From NCBI GenBank assembly GCA_938023035.1, contig CALIDI010000024.1, positions 43,917 to 107,916 on the forward strand: 64,000 nt of DNA, in the 5' to 3' direction. This DNA comes from an uncultured Leptolyngbyaceae cyanobacterium. GTDB lineage: Bacteria > Cyanobacteriota > Cyanobacteriia > Leptolyngbyales > Leptolyngbyaceae. How positions within the stretch are numbered: position 1 is the first letter of the stretch; each line of letters begins with the position of its first letter. The notes beneath the pieces were generated by a model. It was not told the DNA's origin. It ran no database searches and saw only the letters and a program-made list of their open reading frames with translations. The position numbers and the translations under genes were made by a program. This document shows positions 18,486 through 26,813 of the stretch, in pieces.

Positions 18486-18783
18486 AAAACTATCCTTTGG
18501 TGTCAAGAAGGGAGCAGCAGCACGGATAGAAAACGCCGATCGCGAGGGCAATGACTCAACATCTTTCAAAGGAGACAGGGCAAAGAACGCACGGCGCTTT
18601 CTAACAAATTGGTGAGAATCCTTCAGCCGCAGGCTGAGCAGGTGAATGACTAAACCCAGGTTGGATAAGTGTTGGGATTCCATCGCGCGCTCGAATAAGC
18701 AATTGCTAGCGCGATCGCCAAGCGGATCTTGCAAATTTCTAACCGCTTAAGTAAGCGGAGCCGCAGTCAAAAGTCGTCTGTGT
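18486..18783. other. Intergenic region between the two giant secreted-protein genes
   Basis: About 300 bp, open on the minus strand in frame with the phosphatase gene but without conserved domain features. Near 18755, minus-strand CTTAC and GTTAG units lie 11 nt apart, a weak partial resemblance to a Pho box. Because a strong terminator precedes it, the phosphatase probably has its own promoter here. Confidence 0.45.
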
Positions 18784-18813
18784 AAAAAAATGGGGAGCAC
18801 TAGACGCTCCCCA
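18784..18813 (-). terminator. Rho-independent terminator after the nuclease gene
   Basis: On the minus strand TGGGGAGC pairs with GCTCCCCA (8 bp, 7-nt loop) and is followed by seven T. It begins 9 nt after the stop codon of the 2241-aa protein gene. Confidence 0.9.
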
Positions 18814-18821
18814 ACCGGTGG

Positions 18822-21800
18822 TTAGAGAAGGGCAAAATCTCCTAAGTCAATGGTGTTTGCAGCGACCCCCTCCAGGATGGCAATCAGATGGGAACGGCCA
18901 CCATCGTAGTATTTCAGGTAAGTCCCTTCAGGTTTCTGGACGATCGAGATGCGGTTGAGACTCAGCCCTAGCAAACCGATGGTGTCTTCTCCCTTGGTGA
19001 AATCGGTGATGCGAGTGGTGCCCGCCAGGGAAGACAGCACGAAGGTATCGTTCCCCAGCCCGCCAGTCAGGATGTTGCGACCCGCACCGCCATAGAGAAT
19101 GTCATCACCGGCACCGGCATCAATTTCATCATTTCCGGCGACGGTTGCCAGCAGCACTTTGTTGAGTTTGATGGAACGGAAGGTGAACTCTCCCGCATCA
19201 GCTCGAATGATGACCTGGTCAAAGGCTGCTTCCGAGTTAAACGTGAAGCGATCGCGGTTAAAGGTTTGGCGACCCACTTCTACCCCATCTTTACGAGCAA
19301 TCACCGTGACCTGAGAACCGGCTGCAAACCGATTCAGCACAATGTCAGCACTGAAAGCACTGTCGTAGGTCGCCTGGGGAAGGATGCCAATTTGCAACTG
19401 CTCGCCGCCCTCAATCCGCTTACGCAGACGGGAATTGTGGCGGCGATCGGCCGCATCCTGAATGCCAACCCCTTCGCCCTGATCCACCCAAGTGCGCACC
19501 TCATTACCAACGGCATCCAAAGCCGTAATGCTAAAGCTGCCAAAGGTGCTGGGCAGTTCACCATTTTGCCGGGTGCGGTCAAGCACCGAAGGATGATTGC
19601 CCTCCTTAAACTCAATCGTTAGTCTGGCGTTTTGCAGCCCAAAGAAGAGAGACGTTAAATCAGGGTTGAGGGTGCTATCCCCAAAGATGATGTCATTGCC
19701 CCCCAGCGCGTTGATAATATCGCTGCCATTCCCCGCGTTAATGATATCTGGCCCAGGGGTGCCAGTGAGTACATCATTACCAGCAGTGCCATTGATAGTA
19801 GTCACCGGGGTGCGCAGGTTTAGCCCGACCACGAGGGGGTCATGGTCAGAGGAGGCAAAGGGGTCAACGTTGTAAAAGCTGATCTGCTGGGCGGGAGACT
19901 TAAAGTTTAAGTTGTAATCCAGAGATACAGGCTCATCGGCATTGATGTGCCACTTGGCGGCCCCTGTCACCTGATCTAGCAGAGTGCTGCTGGCCAAGGC
20001 ATGATCTAGGGAACCCCACTGCCCCCGGAACTGGAAGGAGTAGGTCTGAGCACCAAACAGACTGGTGTAGCCAGCATTCTCCAGAGTCGTAATTGGATCC
20101 TCAAACCGATAGGAGTTGAGGTCACCCATAATCAGGTAGTCAGGATCCGTAGTACCAGTGGGGTTGGTAGCTAGCCAGGCGGCCAATTCCTGGGAAGCGC
20201 GGGTGCGAGTGCCGTTGGATAGGCCCTGTCCATCCCCTGCATCGCTATCGCCGACACCGCCAGCACTCGACCCCTTAGACTTGAAGTGATTGGTAATCAC
20301 CGTAAAGGTTTCGTTGGTGGGTACCCCATTGCTCAATTGCTCAAAGGTAACCGCTAGGGCCGGACGCTGTACCCGCGCCCCATCTTCTTGGGCAAAGGCT
20401 CCGGTGGTTAGGGCGGCAATGCTGGTACCGGGCGCTACGCGCACCGCATTGGGGCGGTAGATGAACCCAACGGTAATGGCATCTCCGCCAAATCGGCCAT
20501 TGATAAGAACCGACTCAGGGGGGGTAATAAAGGCATAGGTGCCTGGAGCTGTGGCCGCATTTAGGGCATCGACCAGCGCTTGAACCGCACTGGTGGGGCC
20601 AAAGCCATCATTCTCCATCTCGTTGTAGCCAATGATATCCGCATTTAGCCCCAGAATCGCCTCGACCGTCTTGGCAAGCTGGCGGCTATATTCAGCCGGG
20701 TTCTCAGCCCCACGAGGAGTCGGGAAGCCACCGCCTAGGCCATCCCCATTGAAGAAGTTGAGCAGGTTAAAGCTGGCAACCCGGAGACTGCCGCCCACCT
20801 CTGGGGCGATCGCTTCCCGGGGATTGGAACCCACAAAGTTGACGGGCGTTGCTGTTTGCACCCGGTAGCCTTCAAAGCGCTGATCTAAGACGCCGGTAAT
20901 GCTGGTAACGGTATCGCCACCGCGCAGGGTGTTGGTGGCACTTAAGGGTTGGCCATTGCGAGCGTGGATTACCGTTGCTGGGTTTTGGGTGTTGCTGCCA
21001 TCATCCAGAATGATGTAGTTGTCGAGTAGATTGTTCTGGAAATCTTGGAACCCAGCCACGCTGGGTGCATTTAACTGGGTGTATTGGTAGAGGCGATCGC
21101 CCGCCGACAGGCCCACCTGCCCAAAGCGGCCCAGGGTAAAGTTATTGGTCACCGTTAAGGAACCCAAAGCCGCACTAACATTCACCAGCATGCCTTCATA
21201 GCGCTCTATAACAGAGGCATCTGTCACGGGCAACGTCACATTAGTGACGCTGGGTAAGGTGCTAGCCCCCAGATTAAGCACATTTCGGCTAGTGACCGTA
21301 TTGGCCAGAGAAAGCTGGGTTAAGCTACTGTTGACTGTTGTTCCGGTAATGCCCTGGGCTGAGCTGGTAAACTCTGCCACCAAACCGGTTACCTGTACCT
21401 TGTCGCCAACAGTGCCAGAGAACAGGCCTGTTGGGTCAAAGACAAAGATGCCCTCAGAGGTGAGGGGGTCATTATCCCAGTCAAAATCTTCCTCCTGAAC
21501 GTAGAACCCATTCAGGCCAGAACCGCCAGGAAAGGCACCAACCACAATGCCTTCGATGGTGCGAATGCCACTAAAGTTGGGATCAAAGGTGTTGCCCGTT
21601 CCCTGAATCTGGTGGATTTTGGTGATGTTGAGCACCCCATCGTTATCCAACACATTCACATTCAGGTTCGGCACTAGCAGTCCGTTGTAGCCAGCATCTG
21701 CATTGGTAACGGTATGGGTGATGACGCCAATGTGGGTTGGCTCTTCCACCAGGGTGTCATTCACCGCCCGCACCGTCACTGTTTGGGGAGTGGTGTCGCT

Positions 21801-24800
21801 CAAAACCACACTGAGAGCACTGAAGAAATTCACGCCATCGCTGCTAATGACGGTTTGGTTATCGGGGGCGGCGATCGCGATCGTCACTGGACTGGCTGGG
21901 GCTGTATTCAGGGCGATCGTATAGGTATCGGTGGTTTCACCCGCCTCATTCACAGTGGTATTTCCTCCTGTTTCCAGCAGAGTAATACCCGGCAACGGAC
22001 TTGTAGACACTCTCACATCATCGATTGCCAGACCATGATCGGCACCGGGATGATCAACATCCACCCAGCGGAACCAAATATCCTGTCCAGGGGCGAGGGC
22101 CAATCCACTGAGCGTGCCAGCAAGATGGATACGGTTCTGGCTGGCGTTACCATTGAGAGCACCCGCCGTGCCACCCGTTATTGGACTGGTAAAATCCAGG
22201 GGGTTGAAATCAACCCAGGCGCCACTAGTCAGCCCCGTTGCACCAATCTGGTACTGGAAGTCTACTGTTTGGGCACCGGCTGCGCTATTACGCCACTGTT
22301 CGCCCACATAGTTGAGATAAAGCGTATCGACGGTGCTACCGGTGTCATTAAAGAAGCGGGCACCCCAGAAGAAGTTACCAGCCGCTGCCCCACCAGAACC
22401 CACCGATCCCAGTGCTCGATCCGTCGAAGTGCCAGTGCCATAGCTATAGAGTGCGCCCGCATTGCTGCTACCATCATTTGCCACAATGGTGGTGCCCGTG
22501 CCCGTGCGGGCCGTGTACCAACCTGCGATCGCATTATCGACCCAGGTGGTTGAACCTGAGTTAATCAGGGTATTGAAATCCTGCGTGTAGAGGGCACTGA
22601 GGGAAATCGCCCCCGCTGGGGTAGTCACAACCGGATTCCCCAAGGTAATCACGTCACTCCGGAACTTCTGAATGTTCTTACTAAAGGTTGGCGCTTCCAG
22701 ATCTTTAGAAACGACGCCGTTGTCGTACCAGATGGTGTCGCCATTGTCCACCAGAACTTGAATCTGGGTGGTGCCTGTGAGATTGTCGGGAACCTGGACG
22801 ATCGCCTCAAAGCTACCACCCGTATTCAAAGCCGTCAGATCGGCGTTACGCAACACCGGAGCCTCAGCCGGGTTGCCACTCCAGGTGTAAAGGCGGAAGT
22901 CTGCCGGAGCGGTACCCGTTGCCGCACCAGCAGGGCCAGCAATGATTACATACTCACCAGTGCCGTTGCGCTCAATGCTGCGAATCCCTCGGCCACCCAA
23001 ATCTAGTTGAATTGGTGTGCCAAAGGTGGCAGAACCGGCGGTGCCGCCAGTGGGCGAAAGCAAACTGGTAAAGTTTGTCACCGGAATCATCAGCGCCTGC
23101 TCTCGGCTGGTTGTGGGGGTATTGGGGGCACGGAAGGCGACATAGGCAGTGGTGCCATCGGGGGCGATCGTCAGACCTTCAATATTGAACCCATTGGGTT
23201 GTTCGGGTAAGACTCCACTGGCAGCACTGGCGGCTAAGCCGAGGCTATTACCATTGGCCCCATCCCAGGCCAGCAGGTCATCCTCTAGGAAGCGATAGTA
23301 GCCCAAAAAGGTAAGGCTAGTGCTGGCTCCTGTGCCCGAGACTTGCGTCGCAAAAATGCGCTCCCGGTTGGGGCGATCGGCACCGCTGCTATTGTTGCTA
23401 TGGGAACCCATCCAGTAGATTACATTACCGATGCGGGTAGAGGCTTCAATGTCTACTTCGCTACTGCCAGAAAGGCCCAGGGAGCTAGTGAAATCAAAGG
23501 CAGCGAGCGGTAAACCCGAATTCGTCCGACTGTAGAGGCGAATCGTCTGGTCTTCGTCGTCAGCGACAAGCATAAAGTCACTATCCAGGGCGATCGCCGT
23601 TGAGGCATCACTCGTTCCAGTATGGAAGCGGGACGCAGTTGGATTTCCCGACCCCGCCGATGCCGCATACCGAATCCCATAGCTATCAGTGCTGGCCCCG
23701 TCGCTGACCGTCACCGTAATATCCGTAAAGCCAACCCCAACCGGATTAATCTTGAGATTGCGAGTGCTGCCCGTACCACTCACAATCAGGTTGGCATTGG
23801 GGACAACCGCCGCATTACCGCTAGTAACCGTTACCACCAGGTTTTCTACCGGCGTATCCGCATCCGCCAGGGTGAAGTCAATACCCAACGTGCTGGCGGG
23901 GTCGGTAGGGTCACCCAACACACCGCTGACAAAACCAATGCCAGTCGCGGGCAAATTCAAGAAGGGGGTTGTTGTGGCCTCAGCAATAGTGGGGGGGAGG
24001 CTGGCAAAATCGTTATCGGTAATGGTGGCGACAACCGCAGTTATCCCAATACCGTTGTAATTGGCATCGCTGCTGGTGACAGTATGGTTAATTGTGCCCA
24101 TGTGGCTGCCCTCCACCACAGTGTCATCGATCGCTGTTACCGTCACCGTTTGCGCAATATTCCAACTGGCTGGTGTAAACGTAACCGTAGTTGCGCTGGT
24201 GGCCAATTGGGTTCCTGGATCCAGGGTAATCACCACATCCGCTGTCGGTTGGCTACGGAGAACCAGGGTGTAGATATCTGTCGCCCCCCCTTCTGTCACG
24301 GCTGTCACCGCCCCCGACTCAATCAGCACCACCCCTGGAGCACCTGTGTTGTAAATCCCTGGGCTACCAATATTGCCGCCCGCCGAGGTGCGCGAGTTTT
24401 GCCCATCGTTGACGCTAGAAAAAACCCAATCGGGTGTAATCACCTGGGCATCAAGCCTGTCTACGGGTGCCCAGCCGCTAACTCCCTGAGTCCGAATTGT
24501 ACCGGGGAAAGTCTGATCCCCATAGGCCAGGCGATCCACCAAAGCCCCAGTATTGTCAAACAGATTAATGGCGTCATTGCGGCCCAGGTTGTTGCCACTG
24601 CCCAAGCCACCAATCACCTTGACCGTATTGGGTAGGCTCCAGGCTGTCCGAAAAGCCGCAGCGATCGCTTCCGTTAAAATTACCGACTCACCCGGTTGCA
24701 CCACACCAAAGGCACTCAAATCAAAAGAACCCGGCGTATTAGAGTCATCATCAAAGCTCCAGCCCGTCATATCGACCGGGGCATTGCCAATGTTCGTGAA

Positions 24801-25547
24801 TTCGACAAATTCCCCATTGGAGCCGTCATACATAAACTCGGTAATTTGCATATTGCCCACAGCAGGCGGCAAGAAGGTGGCCGCAATGGTAAGGTCATCG
24901 ATCGCCAACCCGTGGTCATTGCCGGCATCATTCAACTCAACCCAGCGAAGCCAGAGAGTTTCTCCGGTATTCCAGGTAAGTCCGCTTAGGGTGCCGCCCA
25001 CATTGTCAACGCGACCGGCGGTGTTGCCATCTACAGCGGCGGCGGTCGCCGTAGCCACCGGTGCAGCCCAATTAAAGTTACCGCCAGGGGCCAGCCAATT
25101 TGTAACCGCCTCAAAGCTACTGCCAAAGCCGTATTCCAACACCATGGGTTGAGCCGAGGTGTTGCCGCCATTGCGCCACTGCTCACCAGCAAAAGAAATT
25201 GTCACCTCAGAGATTGGGGTATCGGCAGCATTGACTGCGGCAAAAGCAATCCACCCCGCAATCGCCCCCGACGCCGGGCTGCCAAAATAAGTACCTCCAG
25301 AACCCAGGCCCCCAAGAGCGCGATCGCTGCTCCCCGTGGCACCAAAACTATAAAAACTACCCGTCGTAGAGCTACCAGTGCCCGTGCTATAAGAGGTGAT
25401 AGCAGCGCCCGGTACTGGCTGACGAAAGAGATACCAGCCTTCCAGGGTACTGCCATTTGTCCAGGCATTCGTCGTACCCGATTGGGCCAGCGCATCAAAA
25501 TTTTGCGTGTAGGAGCTGTTGGAGCTAGTCAGCGAAATCGACCCCAT
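18822..25547 (-). CDS. Secreted ExeM/NucH-type nuclease with lamin-tail, DUF3616 and RTX domains
   Basis: 2241 aa. Domains in order: a jelly-roll-like module 1-225; lamin-tail domain 229-400 (ITEFMYDGSNGEFVEFTN); Calx-beta-like 405-513; cadherin-like 515-625; DUF3616, about 636-960 (SEVDIEASTRIGNVIYWMGSH); a second copy of the first module 980-1182 (both contain GEQWRN and DHGLAIDD); another Calx-beta-like 1187-1303; ExeM/NucH OB-fold region 1305-1572; EEP nuclease 1585-1912 (ASFNLLNFF, NEMEND, NHFKSKG, MGDLNSY, SSDHDPLVVGL); RTX repeats 1917-1957 and 2135-2170, split by about 177 residues. No signal peptide; type I secretion is expected. AGAGGT precedes ATG 25547. Its likely job is to degrade extracellular DNA, with the next gene freeing the phosphate. 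Confidence 0.9.
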   Translation of the reverse strand: MGSISLTSSNSSYTQNFDALAQSGTTNAWTNGSTLEGWYLFRQPVPGAAITSYSTGTGSSTTGSFYSFGATGSSDRALGGLGSGGTYFGSPASGAIAGWIAFAAVNAADTPISEVTISFAGEQWRNGGNTSAQPMVLEYGFGSSFEAVTNWLAPGGNFNWAAPVATATAAAVDGNTAGRVDNVGGTLSGLTWNTGETLWLRWVELNDAGNDHGLAIDDLTIAATFLPPAVGNMQITEFMYDGSNGEFVEFTNIGNAPVDMTGWSFDDDSNTPGSFDLSAFGVVQPGESVILTEAIAAAFRTAWSLPNTVKVIGGLGSGNNLGRNDAINLFDNTGALVDRLAYGDQTFPGTIRTQGVSGWAPVDRLDAQVITPDWVFSSVNDGQNSRTSAGGNIGSPGIYNTGAPGVVLIESGAVTAVTEGGATDIYTLVLRSQPTADVVITLDPGTQLATSATTVTFTPASWNIAQTVTVTAIDDTVVEGSHMGTINHTVTSSDANYNGIGITAVVATITDNDFASLPPTIAEATTTPFLNLPATGIGFVSGVLGDPTDPASTLGIDFTLADADTPVENLVVTVTSGNAAVVPNANLIVSGTGSTRNLKINPVGVGFTDITVTVSDGASTDSYGIRYAASAGSGNPTASRFHTGTSDASTAIALDSDFMLVADDEDQTIRLYSRTNSGLPLAAFDFTSSLGLSGSSEVDIEASTRIGNVIYWMGSHSNNSSGADRPNRERIFATQVSGTGASTSLTFLGYYRFLEDDLLAWDGANGNSLGLAASAASGVLPEQPNGFNIEGLTIAPDGTTAYVAFRAPNTPTTSREQALMIPVTNFTSLLSPTGGTAGSATFGTPIQLDLGGRGIRSIERNGTGEYVIIAGPAGAATGTAPADFRLYTWSGNPAEAPVLRNADLTALNTGGSFEAIVQVPDNLTGTTQIQVLVDNGDTIWYDNGVVSKDLEAPTFSKNIQKFRSDVITLGNPVVTTPAGAISLSALYTQDFNTLINSGSTTWVDNAIAGWYTARTGTGTTIVANDGSSNAGALYSYGTGTSTDRALGSVGSGGAAAGNFFWGARFFNDTGSTVDTLYLNYVGEQWRNSAAGAQTVDFQYQIGATGLTSGAWVDFNPLDFTSPITGGTAGALNGNASQNRIHLAGTLSGLALAPGQDIWFRWVDVDHPGADHGLAIDDVRVSTSPLPGITLLETGGNTTVNEAGETTDTYTIALNTAPASPVTIAIAAPDNQTVISSDGVNFFSALSVVLSDTTPQTVTVRAVNDTLVEEPTHIGVITHTVTNADAGYNGLLVPNLNVNVLDNDGVLNITKIHQIQGTGNTFDPNFSGIRTIEGIVVGAFPGGSGLNGFYVQEEDFDWDNDPLTSEGIFVFDPTGLFSGTVGDKVQVTGLVAEFTSSAQGITGTTVNSSLTQLSLANTVTSRNVLNLGASTLPSVTNVTLPVTDASVIERYEGMLVNVSAALGSLTVTNNFTLGRFGQVGLSAGDRLYQYTQLNAPSVAGFQDFQNNLLDNYIILDDGSNTQNPATVIHARNGQPLSATNTLRGGDTVTSITGVLDQRFEGYRVQTATPVNFVGSNPREAIAPEVGGSLRVASFNLLNFFNGDGLGGGFPTPRGAENPAEYSRQLAKTVEAILGLNADIIGYNEMENDGFGPTSAVQALVDALNAATAPGTYAFITPPESVLINGRFGGDAITVGFIYRPNAVRVAPGTSIAALTTGAFAQEDGARVQRPALAVTFEQLSNGVPTNETFTVITNHFKSKGSSAGGVGDSDAGDGQGLSNGTRTRASQELAAWLATNPTGTTDPDYLIMGDLNSYRFEDPITTLENAGYTSLFGAQTYSFQFRGQWGSLDHALASSTLLDQVTGAAKWHINADEPVSLDYNLNFKSPAQQISFYNVDPFASSDHDPLVVGLNLRTPVTTINGTAGNDVLTGTPGPDIINAGNGSDIINALGGNDIIFGDSTLNPDLTSLFFGLQNARLTIEFKEGNHPSVLDRTRQNGELPSTFGSFSITALDAVGNEVRTWVDQGEGVGIQDAADRRHNSRLRKRIEGGEQLQIGILPQATYDSAFSADIVLNRFAAGSQVTVIARKDGVEVGRQTFNRDRFTFNSEAAFDQVIIRADAGEFTFRSIKLNKVLLATVAGNDEIDAGAGDDILYGGAGRNILTGGLGNDTFVLSSLAGTTRITDFTKGEDTIGLLGLSLNRISIVQKPEGTYLKYYDGGRSHLIAILEGVAANTIDLGDFALL

Positions 25548-25644
25548 GGAAAACCTCTACCAGTGGATTAGGTGAACTCGGGCGCAACGGTAAAATGAAC
25601 GATCGCATCTGCGGCAGTAGCAATCACCCCTGCCCATCGTGGTT

Positions 25645-25715
25645 TTATTAGCCACTCATCACAATCTCACAGCAACTTTAAGGAATGGCTATCCTGGCAT
25701 TAACGTGTTAGTAAT
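25645..25715 (-). promoter_or_regulatory. Candidate Pho box and -10 upstream of the nuclease gene
   Basis: On the minus strand four contiguous 11-nt units run from 25715 to 25672: ATTACTAACAC, GTTAATGCCAG, GATAGCCATTC and CTTAAAGTTGC. The nTTAA-like core recurs every 11 nt, the geometry of cyanobacterial Pho boxes bound by SphR/PhoB. A TAATAA at 25650-25645, 21 nt after the last unit, could be the -10. The start codon is about 100 nt further. The third unit is a poor match. Confidence 0.4.
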
Positions 25716-25850
25716 GGTACGGAAAAGCCTGCTCTGGGGCGTTTTTAAAGCAACGAGAGAACTCGTAGAAATACTTAGTCCTTTACCCACATGGTTAAAC
25801 AGACCTTCGGTATTCCCGCTGCTAACCCGCGACTGAACCCCTTGCTCCAT

Positions 25851-25881
25851 TTCTTTAGGGGAAAAGTTCTTTAGGAAAAAG
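25851..25881. repeat. 16-nt tandem duplication
   Basis: TTCTTTAGGGGAAAAG (25851-25866) is followed directly by TTCTTTAGGAAAAAG (25867-25881). Confidence 0.8.
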
Positions 25882-26050
25882 CGCCGTCATCGCCCAAGGG
25901 CTTGCCGCAGTCTACCGGGCCATGGCCCAGTTAAGGTGGAATGAACTTGGGAGCGCTTAGTCGGGAGCCTGCAATTTGGGCATTGTTCCCATGTCGCAAA
26001 AACTGGCAGCCCCCCAACTCCAAATCATCGATAGGGTTAATACCCTTTAA

Positions 26051-26171
26051 GATTTTGGACATTTGGTGGGCTGGTCAAATGATTTGCGATTTTGGAGAGC
26101 AGAAGCCTGACAGTGCCAAGCCTTCGATCAAATACTTCGATCCAATATCTGCGCCTCCTTTGCTGAAATCG
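26051..26171. repeat. Diverged non-coding element, copy B
   Basis: Collinear with 6341-6433: GATTTTGG, CATTTGG, TGCGATTTTGG, AGCAGAAGCC, GCCAAGC, GATC, CTGC and TGAAATCG occur in the same order with insertions. No ORF and no terminal inverted repeat were found. Confidence 0.5.
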
Positions 26172-26286
26172 TCGGTAGAATCGTGCAGAGCAGTGATGCG
26201 AGAGAGTCCACTCTCTGACAAGTGTTTGAGCAAAAACCAGATTGTTGTTTAGTTACAGGATAAAACTCAGGTAACCTGCCGCCACA

Positions 26287-26392
26287 GGTTTAGTCCGTAT
26301 CGCCGCGACTTGAGTCGCCAGGGTTAGATGAGGCAGCACGGGGAGACGCAGAGGTAGGGTTTAGTCCGTATCGCCGCGACTTGAGTCGCCAG
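26287..26392. repeat. Exact 35-nt direct repeat pair, period 71
   Basis: Identical copies at 26287-26321 and 26358-26392 (start GGTTTAGTCC, end GAGTCGCCAG) are separated by a 36-nt unique spacer. The repeat contains a near-palindrome, GCGACT-TG-AGTCGC. The geometry resembles a one-spacer CRISPR, but there is no third repeat, leader or cas gene in view. Confidence 0.9.
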
Positions 26393-26528
26393 AGCCACCA
26401 GAGATAGGCCAAAACCCAGCACGAAACTTGCCATTCAATCGTTTCGTGGCGCCGATGTTGCGTATGTTCCTAGAGCGGGGGAGGTATAAAGAGGTGTAAC
26501 CTGCTTTGCTAATCGGGAGATCTTGCCC

Positions 26529-26723
26529 ATGCGCCCCCTACTGCCCGCTGCCGCCCAGACCACCCAGCCCCCCAGGGCCGAGGCCATCAAGCTGAACAAG
26601 GAAGGGGTACAGTTACAGCAGCGGGGAGACCTGAGAGCAGCCCTGGAAAAATTTGAGCAAGCGTTGAAGCTCACCCGCGAGATCAAAGACCGACAAGGTG
26701 GAGAAGAGAGGAGAGAGAGATAG
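26529..26723 (+). pseudogene. Truncated TPR protein fragment
   Basis: 64 codons from ATG 26529. After a Pro/Gln-rich start, residues about 17-52 form one TPR-like unit (LNKEGVQLQQRGDLRAALEKF followed by EQALKLTREIKDRQG) typical of the first repeat of cyanobacterial TPR/CHAT proteins. The frame then becomes a low-complexity EERRER tail and stops. Complete relatives continue with many more repeats. I read it as the 5' remnant of a deleted gene; it could instead be an expressed short peptide. It lies 90 nt before the caspase-like gene. Confidence 0.5.
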
Positions 26724-26813
26724 ACAGGTAGGGAAACCTATTACCCTAAAGTAGGGTTGAGTAAGTGAGTGCGCAACCAATGTAGTCGCCATGCCTTTTA
26801 GAAGAGTTTGAAC

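Larger units (their letters stand above)
25716..26528. other. Gene-poor region with repeats
   Basis: About 800 bp with no credible complete gene. It contains a 16-nt tandem pair at 25851-25881, diverged element copy B (26051-26171) and an exact 35-nt repeat pair (26287-26392). Confidence 0.65.

Noticed and set aside
18486..18734. N-terminal extension of the phosphatase by 83 residues
   Set aside because: The extension has no signal or domain features, and the EEP domain begins at MSPTIRFAQFN (ATG 18485).
23622..24635. 337-codon open frame antisense to the nuclease gene
   Set aside because: Composition is a reverse-strand shadow of the Thr/Gly/Val-rich repeats; low-complexity peptide with no domain.
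26287..26392. Annotation as a CRISPR array
   Set aside because: Only two repeats and no cas genes. Unrelated repeat pairs with the same spacing occur elsewhere in the window, two of them overlapping gene ends, so the geometry is not CRISPR-specific.
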